64,000 nucleotides of DNA from Burkholderia cepacia (GCF_001039005.1 NZ_LDWR01000015.1:23856-87855); one strand, 5' to 3'. Numbered from the stretch's first letter, positions 35,737 to 45,807 are shown. Program-made: numbers and translations. The notes: generated by a model not told the origin, from the sequence alone.

Positions 35737-37131
35737 ATGAGCGAATCGTCCTCCGCCCGCGCGCCCGTGCTGCTGCACATCGGCGCGGGCTCGTTTCACC
35801 GCGCGCACCAGGCGTGGTATCTGCATCGCGTGAACGCGGCCGTGCCGGCCGACGAACGCTGGTCGCTGACCGTCGGCAACATCCGCGACGACATGCGCGC
35901 GACGATGGAAGCGCTGGCCGCGCAGCACGGCGAATACACGCTCGAAACCGTCACGCCGCAAGGCGAGCGCGCGTACGAGACGATCCGCGCGATCACGCGC
36001 GTGCTGCCGTGGTCGATCGACCTCGCCGCGCTGATCGACGCCGGCGCCGATCCAGCCTGCCGGATCGTGTCGTTCACCGTCACCGAAGGCGGCTACTACC
36101 TCGACGAACACAACCGGCTCGACATCGCGAACGCCGATCTCGCGGCCGACCTGCAGGGCGCGCGCACGACGCTGTACGGCGCGCTCGCGGCGCTGCTCGC
36201 CGAACGCATGACGCGCGGCGCGGGCCCGCTGACGCTGCAGAGCTGCGACAACCTGCGCAACAACGGCGCGCGCTTTCGCGCGGGGATGCGCGAATTCCTC
36301 GAGCGGCGCGGGCAGGCCGACCTGCTCGCGTGGTTCGACACGAACGTCGCCACGCCGAGCGCGATGGTCGACCGCATCACGCCGCGCCCGACCGCCGACG
36401 TGCGCGAACGCGTGCTGGCGGCCACCGGCATCGACGACGCGTGCCCGGTGATGGGCGAATCGTTCATCCAGTGGGTGATCGAGGACCGCTTCGCGGCCGG
36501 CCGGCCGCGCTGGGAGCTGGCCGGCGCCGAACTCGTCGACGACGTGCACCCGTACGAGGAAGCGAAGATCCGCATCCTCAACGCGACGCACAGCTGCATC
36601 GCGTGGGCCGGCACGCTCGCGGGCCACACGTATATCCACGAAGGCACGCACGACGCGGCGATCCGCCGCTTCGCGCACGACTACGTGACGCAGGACGTGA
36701 TCCCGTGCCTCACCCCGAGCCCGCTCGATCTCGCGCGCTACCGCGACGTCGTGCTCGAACGCTTCGGCAATCCGTACGTGCTCGACACGAACCAGCGCGT
36801 CGCGGCCGACGGCTTCTCGAAGATCCCCGGCTTCATCGCGCCGACGCTCGTCGAATCGTTCGCGCGCGGCGCGGCGCCGGTCGCCACCGCCGTGCTGCCC
36901 GCGCTGTTCCTGCGCTTTCTCGAACGCTGGGCGCGCGGCACGCTGCCGTACGCGTACCAGGACGGCGTGATGGACGAAGGCGCCGCGCGGGCGATCGTCG
37001 ATGCCGACGACCCGGTCGTCGCACTGTGCGCGAGCCGCCCGCTGTGGGGCTCGCTCGCCGGCAACGCGGCGCTGTACGAGGCACTGCGCGCCGGGCTCGC
37101 GCGGGTCGACGCCTGGCTCGCGCCGCGCTGA
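35737..37131 (+). CDS. dalD: D-arabinitol 4-dehydrogenase (mannitol dehydrogenase family)
   Basis: A 464-aa long-chain NAD-dependent polyol dehydrogenase. The N-terminal LHIGAGSFHRAHQAWYLHRV, FTVTEGGYYLDEHNRLD, VDRITPRPTADVRERV and the catalytic-lysine region DVHPYEEAKIRILNATHSCIAWAG match Klebsiella DalD closely from memory, more so than mannitol 2-dehydrogenases. It would oxidise D-arabinitol to D-xylulose, the substrate of the kinase in the next gene. The start follows AGGAGA (35725-35730). It is the first gene of a dalD-xylB-regulator unit. Activity on D-mannitol is also possible. Confidence 0.88.
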   Translation: MSESSSARAPVLLHIGAGSFHRAHQAWYLHRVNAAVPADERWSLTVGNIRDDMRATMEALAAQHGEYTLETVTPQGERAYETIRAITRVLPWSIDLAALIDAGADPACRIVSFTVTEGGYYLDEHNRLDIANADLAADLQGARTTLYGALAALLAERMTRGAGPLTLQSCDNLRNNGARFRAGMREFLERRGQADLLAWFDTNVATPSAMVDRITPRPTADVRERVLAATGIDDACPVMGESFIQWVIEDRFAAGRPRWELAGAELVDDVHPYEEAKIRILNATHSCIAWAGTLAGHTYIHEGTHDAAIRRFAHDYVTQDVIPCLTPSPLDLARYRDVVLERFGNPYVLDTNQRVAADGFSKIPGFIAPTLVESFARGAAPVATAVLPALFLRFLERWARGTLPYAYQDGVMDEGAARAIVDADDPVVALCASRPLWGSLAGNAALYEALRAGLARVDAWLAPR

Positions 37132-37236
37132 CGCGCGGCAGCCGGCGCCCGGCCGCACGGGCCGGGCGAACCTGCTTGGCACATGCCGGGCAGCACGGCT
37201 AAAGTAGCGGCTCCTCTCTGACGGAACGGATCGCTC

Positions 37237-38718
37237 ATGTATCTCGGCATCGACCTCGGCACCTCGGAAGTGAAGGTGCTGCTGCTCGCCCCGGACGGCG
37301 CGGTCGTCGGCACCGCCGGCTCGCCGTTCACCGTGTCGCGGCCGCATCCGCGCTGGGCCGAACAGCATCCGGACGACTGGTGGCAAGGCACGCTCGCCGC
37401 GCTCGCGGCGCTGCGCGAACGGCATCCGCAAGCGTTCGCGCAGGTGCGCGGCATCGGCCTGTCGGGCCAGATGCACGGCGCCGTGCTGCTCGGCCGCGAC
37501 GACCGCGTGCTGCGCCCCGCGATCCTGTGGAACGACATGCGCAGCGCCGACGAATGTGCGCTGCTCACCGAACGCGCACCCGATCTCCACGCACTGGCCG
37601 GCAATCTCGCGATGCCGGGCTTCACCGCACCGAAACTGCTGTGGGTCGCGAAACACGAACCCGACGTATTCGCGGCCACCGCGTGCGTGCTGATGCCGAA
37701 GGACTACCTGCGGTTCCGGCTGACCGGCGCGAAGGTGTCCGACCCGTCGGACGCAGCCGGCACGCTGTGGCTCGACGTCGCGCGCCGCGACTGGTCCGAC
37801 GCGCTGCTCGCCGCATGCGGGATGACACGCGACCAGATGCCCCGCATCGTCGAGGGCAATGCGCCGTCGGGCACGCTGCGTGCCGATATCGCACGCGAAC
37901 TCGGGCTGTCGGAGGCCGTCGTGGTGGCGGGCGGCGGCGGCGACAACGCGACCAGCGCGCTCGGCATCGGCGCGATCCACGCGGGCGACGGCTTCGTGTC
38001 GCTCGGCACGTCGGGCGTGCTGAGCGTGGTCGGCGACCGCTTCATGCCGAATCCCGCGTCGGCCGTGCATGCGTTCTGCCACGCGATTCCCGATCGCTGG
38101 CAATTGATGAGCGTCGTGCTGTCGGCCGCGAGCTGCCTGCGTTGGGTCTGCAAGCTGACGGGCACCGACGAGCCCGCGCTGCTCGCCGAAGTCGCATCGC
38201 TCGACGCCGACGCGCTCGCGACGGCACCGCTGTTCCTGCCCTACCTGTCCGGCGAACGCACGCCGCACAACGATCCGTATGCGCAGGGCGTGTTCTTCGG
38301 GATGACGCACGCGACCGAGCGCGCGCATCTCGGCTACGCGGTGCTCGAAGGCGTGACGCTCGGCCTCGCCGACGGCTTCGACGCGCTGCATGCGGCCGGC
38401 ATCGAAACCGACCAGCTGTCGCTGATCGGCGGCGGCGCGCGCAGCGCGTTCTGGGCGCAGCTGATCGCCGACGCGCTGAACGTGCGCACGCGCCAGATCG
38501 GCGGCGGCGAAACCGGTGCGGCGCTCGGCGCCGCGCGGCTCGGCTGGCTAGCCGTCGGCGGCGATCCGCATACGGTGCTGACCAAGCCGCCCGTGCGTGC
38601 CGAATACGCACCGGACGCCGCGCGCCATGCGCAGCTGCGCGAACGCCTCGACGCGTTCCGCACGCTGTACCGTCACGTGCGGCCGCTGTACGAACCGTCG
38701 CGCACGCGGCTCGCGTAA
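37237..38718 (+). CDS. xylB: Xylulokinase
   Basis: A FGGY-family sugar kinase (493 aa) that phosphorylates D-xylulose to xylulose-5-phosphate for the pentose phosphate pathway. The N-terminal MYLGIDLGTSEVKVLLL phosphate loop, the GIGLSGQMHGAVLL substrate motif, the catalytic aspartate region VVVAGGGGDNATSALGIGAI, FLPYLSGERTPHNDPYAQG and the adenosine motif LIGGGARSAFWAQLIADAL are all present. It follows dalD by 105 bp. A second xylB-like gene of the same length lies at 56154-57635. Confidence 0.93.
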   Translation: MYLGIDLGTSEVKVLLLAPDGAVVGTAGSPFTVSRPHPRWAEQHPDDWWQGTLAALAALRERHPQAFAQVRGIGLSGQMHGAVLLGRDDRVLRPAILWNDMRSADECALLTERAPDLHALAGNLAMPGFTAPKLLWVAKHEPDVFAATACVLMPKDYLRFRLTGAKVSDPSDAAGTLWLDVARRDWSDALLAACGMTRDQMPRIVEGNAPSGTLRADIARELGLSEAVVVAGGGGDNATSALGIGAIHAGDGFVSLGTSGVLSVVGDRFMPNPASAVHAFCHAIPDRWQLMSVVLSAASCLRWVCKLTGTDEPALLAEVASLDADALATAPLFLPYLSGERTPHNDPYAQGVFFGMTHATERAHLGYAVLEGVTLGLADGFDALHAAGIETDQLSLIGGGARSAFWAQLIADALNVRTRQIGGGETGAALGAARLGWLAVGGDPHTVLTKPPVRAEYAPDAARHAQLRERLDAFRTLYRHVRPLYEPSRTRLA

Positions 38719-38839
38719 GCGCCGCGGTCGCGCGCACCGGCCGCCGGCCGCGCGCGCGACATGCGGTACAGTGGATGCCATCATGCGGCCCGCCGGCCGG
38801 TCCGCGGGCGGCCCCCCAGCTCCGAACCGAATCGCTATC

Positions 38840-39796
38840 GTGTCCAAGTCCTCAGAAAAACTCGATCTCGCCACGCGTGCCGCGTGGCTCTACTACGTCG
38901 CGGGCGACACGCAGAACGAAATCGCCGAAAAGCTGCAAGTGTCGCGCCCCGTCGCGCAGCGCCTCGTCGCGTTCGCGGTCGAGAAGAACCTGATCCGCGT
39001 GCGCGTCGACCACCAACTCGCCGACTGTCTCGATCTCGGCGCGCAGCTGTCGAAGCGCTACGGCCTCGCGATGTGCGAGGTCGTGCCCGTCGATGCCGAT
39101 GCGCCCGATGCGATCGACCGCAAGCTCGCGGTCGCCGGCGCGCAGGTGATGGAGCGCTACCTGGGCGAGACGCGGCCGATGGTGATCGCCGTCAGCAGCG
39201 GCCGGACGCTGAAGGCCGCGGTCGCGCAGATCGCGCAGATCGAGCGCCCGCAGCACCGGCTCGTGTCGATGGTCGGCGCGATCGCGGCCGACGGTTCGTC
39301 GAACCGCTACGACGTCGCGCAGTACATCTCCGAGAAAACCGGCAGCAAGCACTTCCTGCTGCCCGCGCCGCTATTCGCCGACAGCGCGGCCGAGCGCGCG
39401 CAGTGGTGCAACCACCGGCTGTACCGGATCGTCGAGGCGCTGTCGGGCAAGGCCGACGTCGCGTTCGTCGGGATCGGCAACATCGGCCCGCACTGCCCGC
39501 TCTACGAAGACGGCTTCATCACCGAACAGGAGCGCGACGAGATGACCGCGCTCGGCGCGGTGGCCGAATTGCTCGGCATGCCGATCGACGCGCAGGGCAA
39601 GCTGATCGACGTGTCGACCGGCACGCGCGTGACGAGCGTGTCGCTCGCCACGCCGCCGAAGCGCCCGACCATCGCGTTCGCGGGCGGCCCGAAGAAACGC
39701 GACGCGGTGATCGCCGCGTTGCGCGGCCGCTGGATGTCGGGGCTCGTCACCGACGAAACCTGCGCGCGCGCCGCGCTCGACGCGAAGACGGACTGA
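38840..39796 (+). CDS. SorC/DeoR-type sugar-binding transcriptional regulator
   Basis: A 318-aa regulator. The N-terminal helix-turn-helix is AAWLYYVAGDTQNEIAEKL plus VSRPVAQRLVAFAVEKNLI. The C-terminal sugar-phosphate isomerase-like effector domain has VISSGRTL-like and AFVGIGNIG motifs. It is the third gene of the dalD-xylB set and comparable to DalR of enteric bacteria. The start is uncertain: the GTG at 38840 (MSKSSEKLDLATRAAW) gives the conserved beginning, while an ATG at 38783 would add a 19-residue Pro/Gly-rich extension. It probably binds the dyads upstream of dalD and of the polyol operon. Confidence 0.82.
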   Translation: MSKSSEKLDLATRAAWLYYVAGDTQNEIAEKLQVSRPVAQRLVAFAVEKNLIRVRVDHQLADCLDLGAQLSKRYGLAMCEVVPVDADAPDAIDRKLAVAGAQVMERYLGETRPMVIAVSSGRTLKAAVAQIAQIERPQHRLVSMVGAIAADGSSNRYDVAQYISEKTGSKHFLLPAPLFADSAAERAQWCNHRLYRIVEALSGKADVAFVGIGNIGPHCPLYEDGFITEQERDEMTALGAVAELLGMPIDAQGKLIDVSTGTRVTSVSLATPPKRPTIAFAGGPKKRDAVIAALRGRWMSGLVTDETCARAALDAKTD

Positions 39797-39812
39797 TCCC
39801 GCAGCCGTTCGC

Positions 39813-41036
39813 TCAGGCCGCGCGCGGCGCCGGAAACGCATGCCGGCGCGCGCGCCACGCGCCGACCCACGCGGCCGCCAGCAGCGCGACGAGCACCCAC
39901 GGAATCGCACCGGCGCCCGTTGCGCCGAGCAGCATCCCGCCCGCGATGCCGCCCCCGGCGATCGCGAGGTTCCACACCGTCACGAGCATCGACTGCGCGA
40001 CGTCGGCCGCGTCCCCCGCGGCATTCGCGGTGGCCGTCTGGAACAACGTCGGCGCACCGCCGAACGCGAGCCCCCACAGCGCGACGCCCGCATAGACGAT
40101 CGTCATCCCCGATCCGGCGCCGAGCATCACCGCCGCGAGCGCGAACAGCGCGATGCTGGCGAGCGTCAGACGCCGTTGCGCGGCGCCGATCCACGCGCCC
40201 GTCAGTGCGATGCCGACCAGCGACGCGACGCCGAACACGAACAGCACCACATCGACCTGCGCGCCCATCCGCACGCCCGCAAGAAACGGCGCGACGTACG
40301 TGTACAGCATGTTGTGCGCGAGCACGTACGCGAACATCACGGTCAGGACCGGCCGCACGCCCGGCAGCGTCATCACGCCGAGCACCGGTTCGCGCGCGCC
40401 GGCCTGCTGGCCGGGGTAATCGGGCACGCGCAAGCGGATCCAGCCGATCAGCGCGAGCGCCGCGAGCGTGATCAACGCGAACGCGACGCGCCAGCCGAGC
40501 GCCGCGCCCAGCGCGGTGCCGGCCGGAATGCCGATCGACATCGCGACCGGCGCGCCGAGCATCGCGACCGCGATCGCGCGGCCGCGCAGCGACGCGTCGA
40601 CCATCCGGCTCGCATAGCCGGCCAGCAACGCCCACAGCAGCCCGGCCGACATGCCCGCGACGAAGCGCGCGGCGAGCGTGAGCGCGTAGTACGGCGACAC
40701 GGCGGTCAGCGCATTCGACACGACGAAGCCGGCCAGCGCCATGAGCAGCAAACGGCGCCGGCGCATCGCGCGCGTTGCGGCAACGAGCGGAATCGCCGCG
40801 ACGATCGAGCCGAGCGCGTACACGGTCACGAGCTGGCCGATCAGCGCGGCCGGCACGCGCAGGTCGACGCTCATCAGCGGCAGCAGGCCGGCCGGCAATG
40901 CCTCGGTAAGGATCGTGATGAAGCCGGCCGTCGCGAGCGCCAGCAGGTTCGCGACCGGCAGGCGCTCGTCGGCGGGCGCGCGATCGAGCGCGGCGTCCGA
41001 TTCGGCGCAGGACGCGGTGACAGGCTGGGATGACAT
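39813..41036 (-). CDS. MFS transporter, DHA1 / sugar-efflux type
   Basis: A 407-aa major-facilitator protein with twelve predicted helices. FITILTEALPAGLLPLMSVDL in helix 1 and AARFVAGMSAGLLWALLAGYASR in helix 4 are typical of the YdhP/arabinose-efflux DHA1 group. The substrate is unknown. The start MSSQPVTASCAES at 41036 is chosen because the frame upstream is arginine-rich. It is convergent with the SorC-type regulator and divergent from a LysR gene 113 bp away, which probably controls it. Confidence 0.87.
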   Translation of the reverse strand: MSSQPVTASCAESDAALDRAPADERLPVANLLALATAGFITILTEALPAGLLPLMSVDLRVPAALIGQLVTVYALGSIVAAIPLVAATRAMRRRRLLLMALAGFVVSNALTAVSPYYALTLAARFVAGMSAGLLWALLAGYASRMVDASLRGRAIAVAMLGAPVAMSIGIPAGTALGAALGWRVAFALITLAALALIGWIRLRVPDYPGQQAGAREPVLGVMTLPGVRPVLTVMFAYVLAHNMLYTYVAPFLAGVRMGAQVDVVLFVFGVASLVGIALTGAWIGAAQRRLTLASIALFALAAVMLGAGSGMTIVYAGVALWGLAFGGAPTLFQTATANAAGDAADVAQSMLVTVWNLAIAGGGIAGGMLLGATGAGAIPWVLVALLAAAWVGAWRARRHAFPAPRAA

Positions 41037-41149
41037 GGCGTGACCTCGAACAGTGAAGGAACGCCCATCGTAAGGAGCCGACGCGAGAAGAAAAACCGGG
41101 TTAGAGTTCCGGACAATCCGGACGTCGATGTCCGCAATCGGGATCTTGC

Positions 41150-42034
41150 ATGGAAAATCTGGGCGGCTTCGTCGTGTTCGTGCAGGTCGCGGAAACGCGC
41201 AGTTTCGTCGCGGCCGGCCGCGCGCTCGGGCTGTCGGCATCGGCGATCGGCAAGCGCATCGCGCGGCTCGAGGCGCGCCTGAACGTGCGGCTGTTTCACC
41301 GCAGCACGCGCAGCATTACGCTGACCGCCGAAGGCACGCGCTTTCTCGAACGGTGCCGGCGCGTGATCGCCGAGATCGACGCGGCCGAGCAGGAACTGAA
41401 GTACAGCGCCGAAGCGCCGCGCGGGCGCTTGCGCGTGAGCCTGCCGACAATCGGCACGCTGCTGCTGCCGGTGCTCGCCGACTTCATGGCCGCGTATCCG
41501 GAGATCGAACTCGATATCGATTTCAGCGACCGGCTCGTCGACGTCGTCGAAGAAGGTTTCGACGCGGTGCTACGCACCGGCCAGCCGTCGGATTCGCGGC
41601 TGTCGTCGCGGCTGCTCGGCCATTTCCGCCAGCACCTCGTCGCGTCGCCCGACTATCTCGAGCGGCACGGCACACCGCACACGCCGGCCGATCTCGCGCG
41701 CCACCGTTGCCTGCATTACCACTTCCCGAGCAGCGGCAAGCTCGAAACGTGGCCGCTGCGCGTGCCGCGCTCGGGCACGCCGCCCGACGTGCCCGTATCG
41801 ATGGTCAGCAACAGCGCGGAAACGCGCCTGTGCTTTGCGCTGCGCGGGCTCGGCATCGCGTGCCTGCCCGAGTTCTTCGTGCACGGCGCGCTCGATGGCG
41901 GCACGCTGCGCGCGGTGCTCGACGAACACGTCGCGAGCCGCACGCCGCTCTATGCGCTGTGGCCGTCAGGCCGCCATCCGACGCCGAAGCTGCGCGCGTT
42001 CGTCGATTACATGGCCGCGCACTTGCACCTGTGA
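41150..42034 (+). CDS. LysR-family regulator divergent from the MFS gene
   Basis: A 294-aa LysR-type regulator of the CrgA/PecT-like branch. The helix-turn-helix is FVVFVQVAETRSFVAAGRAL plus GLSASAIGKRIARLEARLN, and the effector domain follows from GRLRVSLPTIGTLLLPVL. It is divergent from the DHA1-type MFS gene, its likely target. Its 3' end is 13 bp from the convergent polyol operon's last gene. Confidence 0.87.
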   Translation: MENLGGFVVFVQVAETRSFVAAGRALGLSASAIGKRIARLEARLNVRLFHRSTRSITLTAEGTRFLERCRRVIAEIDAAEQELKYSAEAPRGRLRVSLPTIGTLLLPVLADFMAAYPEIELDIDFSDRLVDVVEEGFDAVLRTGQPSDSRLSSRLLGHFRQHLVASPDYLERHGTPHTPADLARHRCLHYHFPSSGKLETWPLRVPRSGTPPDVPVSMVSNSAETRLCFALRGLGIACLPEFFVHGALDGGTLRAVLDEHVASRTPLYALWPSGRHPTPKLRAFVDYMAAHLHL

Positions 42035-42047
42035 CCGCAGCCGGCCG

Positions 42048-43157
42048 TCACGCGGCCTTCGCGTGCACGCCGAGCCGCCGTAACGCCTGCCCGTGCTCGT
42101 CGAACAGATGGCAGTGCTCGGCCTGCGCGTGCACGTGCAGCGCGTCGCCGGTGCGATACGTATCGAGCGGCGGAATCCGCGCGATCAGCCCGTCCGGCGC
42201 GACCGCCGACTCCGCATACAGATAGGCGGCATCGCCGAGCGACTCGACGGCCATCGTCCGCGCGGCGACACCCGTGGCCGCGGCCTCGACCAACAGATGC
42301 TCGGGCCGCACGCCGACGGTCACTGCCGCGCCGCTCTGCAGCCCCGCCGCCTCGACCGCGACGCGCTGCGTCTCGCCGCTGTCGAAGCGCACCAGCACGC
42401 CGCCCGCATCGACCGATTCGACCGTGCCTGTCAGGAAGTTCATCTTCGGCGAACCGATGAAGCCCGCGACGAACTGGTTCGCCGGTGCGTGATACAGCTC
42501 GTTCGGCGTGCCGACCTGCTGCACCGCGCCGCCCGACAGCACGACGATCTTGTCGGCGAGCGTCATCGCCTCGACCTGGTCATGCGTCACGTAGATCATC
42601 GTCGTCTTCAGCTCGTCGTGCAGCCGCGCGAACTCCAGCCGCATCTTCACGCGCAGCGCGGCGTCGAGGTTCGACAACGGCTCGTCGAACAGGAACACCT
42701 TCGGCTTGCGCGTGATCGCGCGGCCGATCGCGACGCGCTGCCGCTGGCCGCCCGACAGCTGCTTCGGCTTGCGGTCGAGCAGGTGATCGATGTGCAGGAT
42801 CTTCGCCGCGTTCTTCACCGCCTGGTCGATCTCGGGCTTCTTCGCGCCCGCGAGCTTGAGGCCGAACGCCATGTTGTCGTACAGCGTCATGTGCGGGTAC
42901 AGCGCATACGACTGGAACACCATCGCGATGCCGCGCTTCGCGCTCGGCACGTCGTTGACCTTCGCGCCGTCGATCAGCAGGTCGCCGCTCGAAATATCCT
43001 CGAGGCCGGCGATCATCCGCATCAGCGTGGATTTGCCGCAGCCGCTCGGGCCGACGAACACGACGAATTCGCCGTCGGCGATGTCGAGGTTCACGTTGCG
43101 CAGCACTTCGGTTTCGTCGTAGCGCTTCGCGATGTTGCGCAGGAGCACACTTGCCAT
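42048..43157 (-). CDS. ABC transporter ATPase, sugar-alcohol type (SmoK/MalK family)
   Basis: A 369-aa ATPase of the MalK/UgpC/SmoK group that powers binding-protein-dependent sugar or polyol uptake. Walker A is GPSGCGKST (residues 36-44), with Q-loop VFQSYALYPHMT, signature KQLSGGQRQRVAIGRAI and Walker B VFLFDEPLSNLDAALR. The C-terminal TOBE region (about 235-369) is the regulatory part. It is the last gene of the eight-gene polyol operon, 58 bp after the HAD gene. The start is MASVLLRNIAKRYDE. Confidence 0.92.
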   Translation of the reverse strand: MASVLLRNIAKRYDETEVLRNVNLDIADGEFVVFVGPSGCGKSTLMRMIAGLEDISSGDLLIDGAKVNDVPSAKRGIAMVFQSYALYPHMTLYDNMAFGLKLAGAKKPEIDQAVKNAAKILHIDHLLDRKPKQLSGGQRQRVAIGRAITRKPKVFLFDEPLSNLDAALRVKMRLEFARLHDELKTTMIYVTHDQVEAMTLADKIVVLSGGAVQQVGTPNELYHAPANQFVAGFIGSPKMNFLTGTVESVDAGGVLVRFDSGETQRVAVEAAGLQSGAAVTVGVRPEHLLVEAAATGVAARTMAVESLGDAAYLYAESAVAPDGLIARIPPLDTYRTGDALHVHAQAEHCHLFDEHGQALRRLGVHAKAA

Positions 43158-43215
43158 GATCTGTCTCCGTTCGTTCGTGATGCGCCGCATGCACGCATGC
43201 GGCGCGTAACTTGTC

Positions 43216-43914
43216 CTAGTTCGGCAGCACCGCGCCCGTCGCCTGCCAGCGCGCGACGTAGCCGGGCAGCTCGTGCATGTCGTCGAATACGTGACGCGCG
43301 CCGATGCCGCGCAGCGCGTCGATCTGCGCGGCCGACGCATGCCCGCCGCCGACGAAGCCGAGCACGGTCATGCCGGCCGCGGCCGCCGCGGTGATGCCCG
43401 TCACGCTGTCCTCGACGACGAGGCACTGCGCGGGCGCCACGCCGAGCGTGCGCGCGGCCGCGAGATACACGTCCGGCGCCGGCTTCGGCCGCGCGACGGA
43501 ATCCGCGCAGAACAGCCGGTCGCCGAAGAAGCGCGCGAGGCCTGTGCGCGCCAGCGCCGCCTCGACATACGTGCTGTAGCTGTTGCTCGCGCAAGCCGTC
43601 GTCAGGTCGATCGCGGCCAGCGCCGCGTCGATGCCTTCGACCATCGGCGCGTTGACGGCCGCCGCCTCGACCGCGCGGCGGATCGCATCGACGTCGTCGG
43701 TCGACAACGTGCGACCGACCGCGTCACCCGCGCCGGCCAGTACGCGTTCGATGCGCAGACCGAGCAGCGGCATCACGGCCGGCCGCGCATCGACGCCCGG
43801 CCAGCGCAGGTCGAGCTCGCGCACGATCACGTCGGCGGCGACCGCTTCGCTGTCGATCAGCACGCCGTCGCAATCGCAGATCAGCACATTTGCACCTTGA
43901 TTGGCCGAACTCAT
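43216..43914 (-). CDS. HAD-superfamily phosphatase in the polyol operon
   Basis: A 232-aa haloacid-dehalogenase hydrolase of the beta-phosphoglucomutase/phosphatase group. Motif I is LICDCDGVLIDSEAVAADV, motif II CASNSYSTYVEAAL, motif III lysine in SVARPKPAPDVYLAAA, and motif IV VVEDSVTGITAAAAAGM. Substrates of such operon-borne HADs are usually sugar phosphates, and none is fixed here. The start overlaps the stop of the upstream permease by ATGA. A HAD gene of unclear role also occurs in the Rhodobacter polyol operon (smoC), as I recall. Confidence 0.87.
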   Translation of the reverse strand: MSSANQGANVLICDCDGVLIDSEAVAADVIVRELDLRWPGVDARPAVMPLLGLRIERVLAGAGDAVGRTLSTDDVDAIRRAVEAAAVNAPMVEGIDAALAAIDLTTACASNSYSTYVEAALARTGLARFFGDRLFCADSVARPKPAPDVYLAAARTLGVAPAQCLVVEDSVTGITAAAAAGMTVLGFVGGGHASAAQIDALRGIGARHVFDDMHELPGYVARWQATGAVLPN

Positions 43915-44762
43915 TTGACCGCCCCGAACGTAAGCCCGCGCACCAGCTGCTTCTGCGACAGCCAGCCGACGATCAGGATCGGCGCGACCGCAAGCAACGA
44001 AGCCGCGGACAACTTCGCCCAGAACAATCCCTCGGGGCTCGAGTACGACGCGATGAACACGGTCAGCGGCGCCGCGTTCGAACTCGACAGGTTGATGCTC
44101 CAGAACGCCTCGTTCCACGACAGGATCACCAGCAGCAGCGCGGTGGACGCGAGCCCCGGCAGCGCCATCGGCATCAGCAGGTAGACGATCTCCTGCCACG
44201 TCGACGCGCCATCGATGCGACCGGCTTCGAGGATGTCCTTCGGGATCTCGTTGAAGTACGTGAAGGTCATCCACACCGCGATCGGCAGGTTGATCAGCGT
44301 GTAGACGATCACGAGGCCCGACACGGTATCGAGCAGCCCCGCGTTCTTCCACAGCAGGTAGATCGGCACGAGCACGCCGACCGACGGCATCATCTTCGTC
44401 GACAGCATCCACAGCAGTACCTTCTGCGTGCGGTGGTTCGGGAAGAACGCCATCGCGTACGCGGCCGGCACCGCGAACAGCAGCGAGATCACCGTGACGC
44501 CCGCCGAGATCAGCACCGAATTCCACGCGAACGCGAAGTAGTTGCTGCGCGCGAACACCTCGCGGAAGCTGTCGAGCGTCGGCATGAAGAACAGCGTCGA
44601 CGCATACGCCTGCTGCTCGGTCTTGAACGCGGTGATCGCCATCCAGAAGATTGGGAAGAACAGCAGCAGCGCGATCAGCCACGCGAGCGTGCCGGGCAGC
44701 GCGCGCCGCACCAGGTCGAACACGGCCGGCACGCGCCGGCCTTCGAAGGTCAGGTCGCTCAT
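43911..44762 (-). CDS. ABC sugar-alcohol permease, MalG-like subunit
   Basis: A 283-aa inner-membrane permease with six predicted helices. The EAA loop is EAGRIDGASTWQEIVYLLMPMALPG. The frame starts MSDLTFEGRRVPAVFD and overlaps the upstream permease stop by ATGA. With the MalF-like subunit and the ATPase it forms the transport channel. Carbohydrate ABC group CUT1 by layout, and SmoG-like. Confidence 0.9.
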   Translation of the reverse strand: MSDLTFEGRRVPAVFDLVRRALPGTLAWLIALLLFFPIFWMAITAFKTEQQAYASTLFFMPTLDSFREVFARSNYFAFAWNSVLISAGVTVISLLFAVPAAYAMAFFPNHRTQKVLLWMLSTKMMPSVGVLVPIYLLWKNAGLLDTVSGLVIVYTLINLPIAVWMTFTYFNEIPKDILEAGRIDGASTWQEIVYLLMPMALPGLASTALLLVILSWNEAFWSINLSSSNAAPLTVFIASYSSPEGLFWAKLSAASLLAVAPILIVGWLSQKQLVRGLTFGAVK

Positions 44763-45706
44763 TTCTCGTATTCTCCCTTCAGGTTGCGCGCGAGCATCCG
44801 CACGAGGAAGAACGACACGACGTTCGCGACCACCACGGCGATGATGCCGCCGGCGGATGCGAGGCCGACGTCGAACTGCTGCAGGCCGAGCGCGTAGATC
44901 AGGTACGACAGGTTGGTCGTCGCGTCGCCGGGGCCGCCGCCGGTCGTCGTGTAGATCTCCGCGAAGATCGACAGCAGGAAGATCGTCTCCATCATCACGA
45001 CCACGGCGATCGCGCGCTTCAGGTGCGGCAGCGTGATGTAGAAGAACATCGCGATCGGGCCCGCGCCGTCGATGCGCGCGGCTTCCTTCTGCTCCTGGTC
45101 GAGCGACTGGATCGCGGTGAACAGGATCAGGAACGCGAACGGCAGCCATTGCCACGCGACGATGATGATCACGGCGGTGAGCGGGTAATCGGCGAACCAG
45201 TCGATCGGCGTCATCCCGAGCGCGCGCATCGCGGTCGCGACGAGCCCGTACACCGGATGCAGGATCATGTTCTTCCAGATCAGCGCGGACACCGTCGGCA
45301 TCACGAAGAACGGCGCGATCGCCAGCAGGCGTGCCACGCCCTGCCCGTAGAACTTGCGGTCGAACAGCACGGACATCAGCACGCCGCCGACCACCGTGAT
45401 CGCGAGCACCGCGCCGATCAGCACGAGCGTGTGCCAGATCGCGGGCAGGAACGACGGATCGGTCGCGAGGAAGCGGTAGTTGTCGAGGCCCGCGAAACCC
45501 TTCACATCCGGGTTCAGCAGGTTGTAGCGCGAGAACGAATACCAGATCGTCATCGCGAGCGGAATCGACATCCACAGCAGCAGCACCGCGACGGACGGCG
45601 ACACGAGCCAGCTCGCGCCGCCGCGCGCGCGGCGCGGCGCGCCCGGCGGCGACGACGCGTCGCCGACCGACGGCGCGTGACTCAGGGGAAGACGTAGGTG
45701 ACGCAT
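44759..45706 (-). CDS. ABC sugar-alcohol permease, MalF-like subunit
   Basis: A 315-aa inner-membrane permease with about six helices after a 40-residue cytosolic N-terminus rich in Pro/Arg. The EAA loop is EQKEAARIDGAGPIAMFFYITLPHLKRAI. The start at MRHLRLPLSHAP follows GAGGGACC. It overlaps the MalG-like gene by ATGA. It is 101 bp after the binding-protein gene. SmoF-like by position. Confidence 0.9.
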   Translation of the reverse strand: MRHLRLPLSHAPSVGDASSPPGAPRRARGGASWLVSPSVAVLLLWMSIPLAMTIWYSFSRYNLLNPDVKGFAGLDNYRFLATDPSFLPAIWHTLVLIGAVLAITVVGGVLMSVLFDRKFYGQGVARLLAIAPFFVMPTVSALIWKNMILHPVYGLVATAMRALGMTPIDWFADYPLTAVIIIVAWQWLPFAFLILFTAIQSLDQEQKEAARIDGAGPIAMFFYITLPHLKRAIAVVVMMETIFLLSIFAEIYTTTGGGPGDATTNLSYLIYALGLQQFDVGLASAGGIIAVVVANVVSFFLVRMLARNLKGEYEK

Positions 45707-45807
45707 GATCGGGGTCCCTCCGGTTGATGCGCGGGCGCGAACGGCCTGCCCGCCTTTCAGCGTGGGCGACCCGCACCGTGCCCGACGGCACACGGTGCGG
45801 GGCCGCG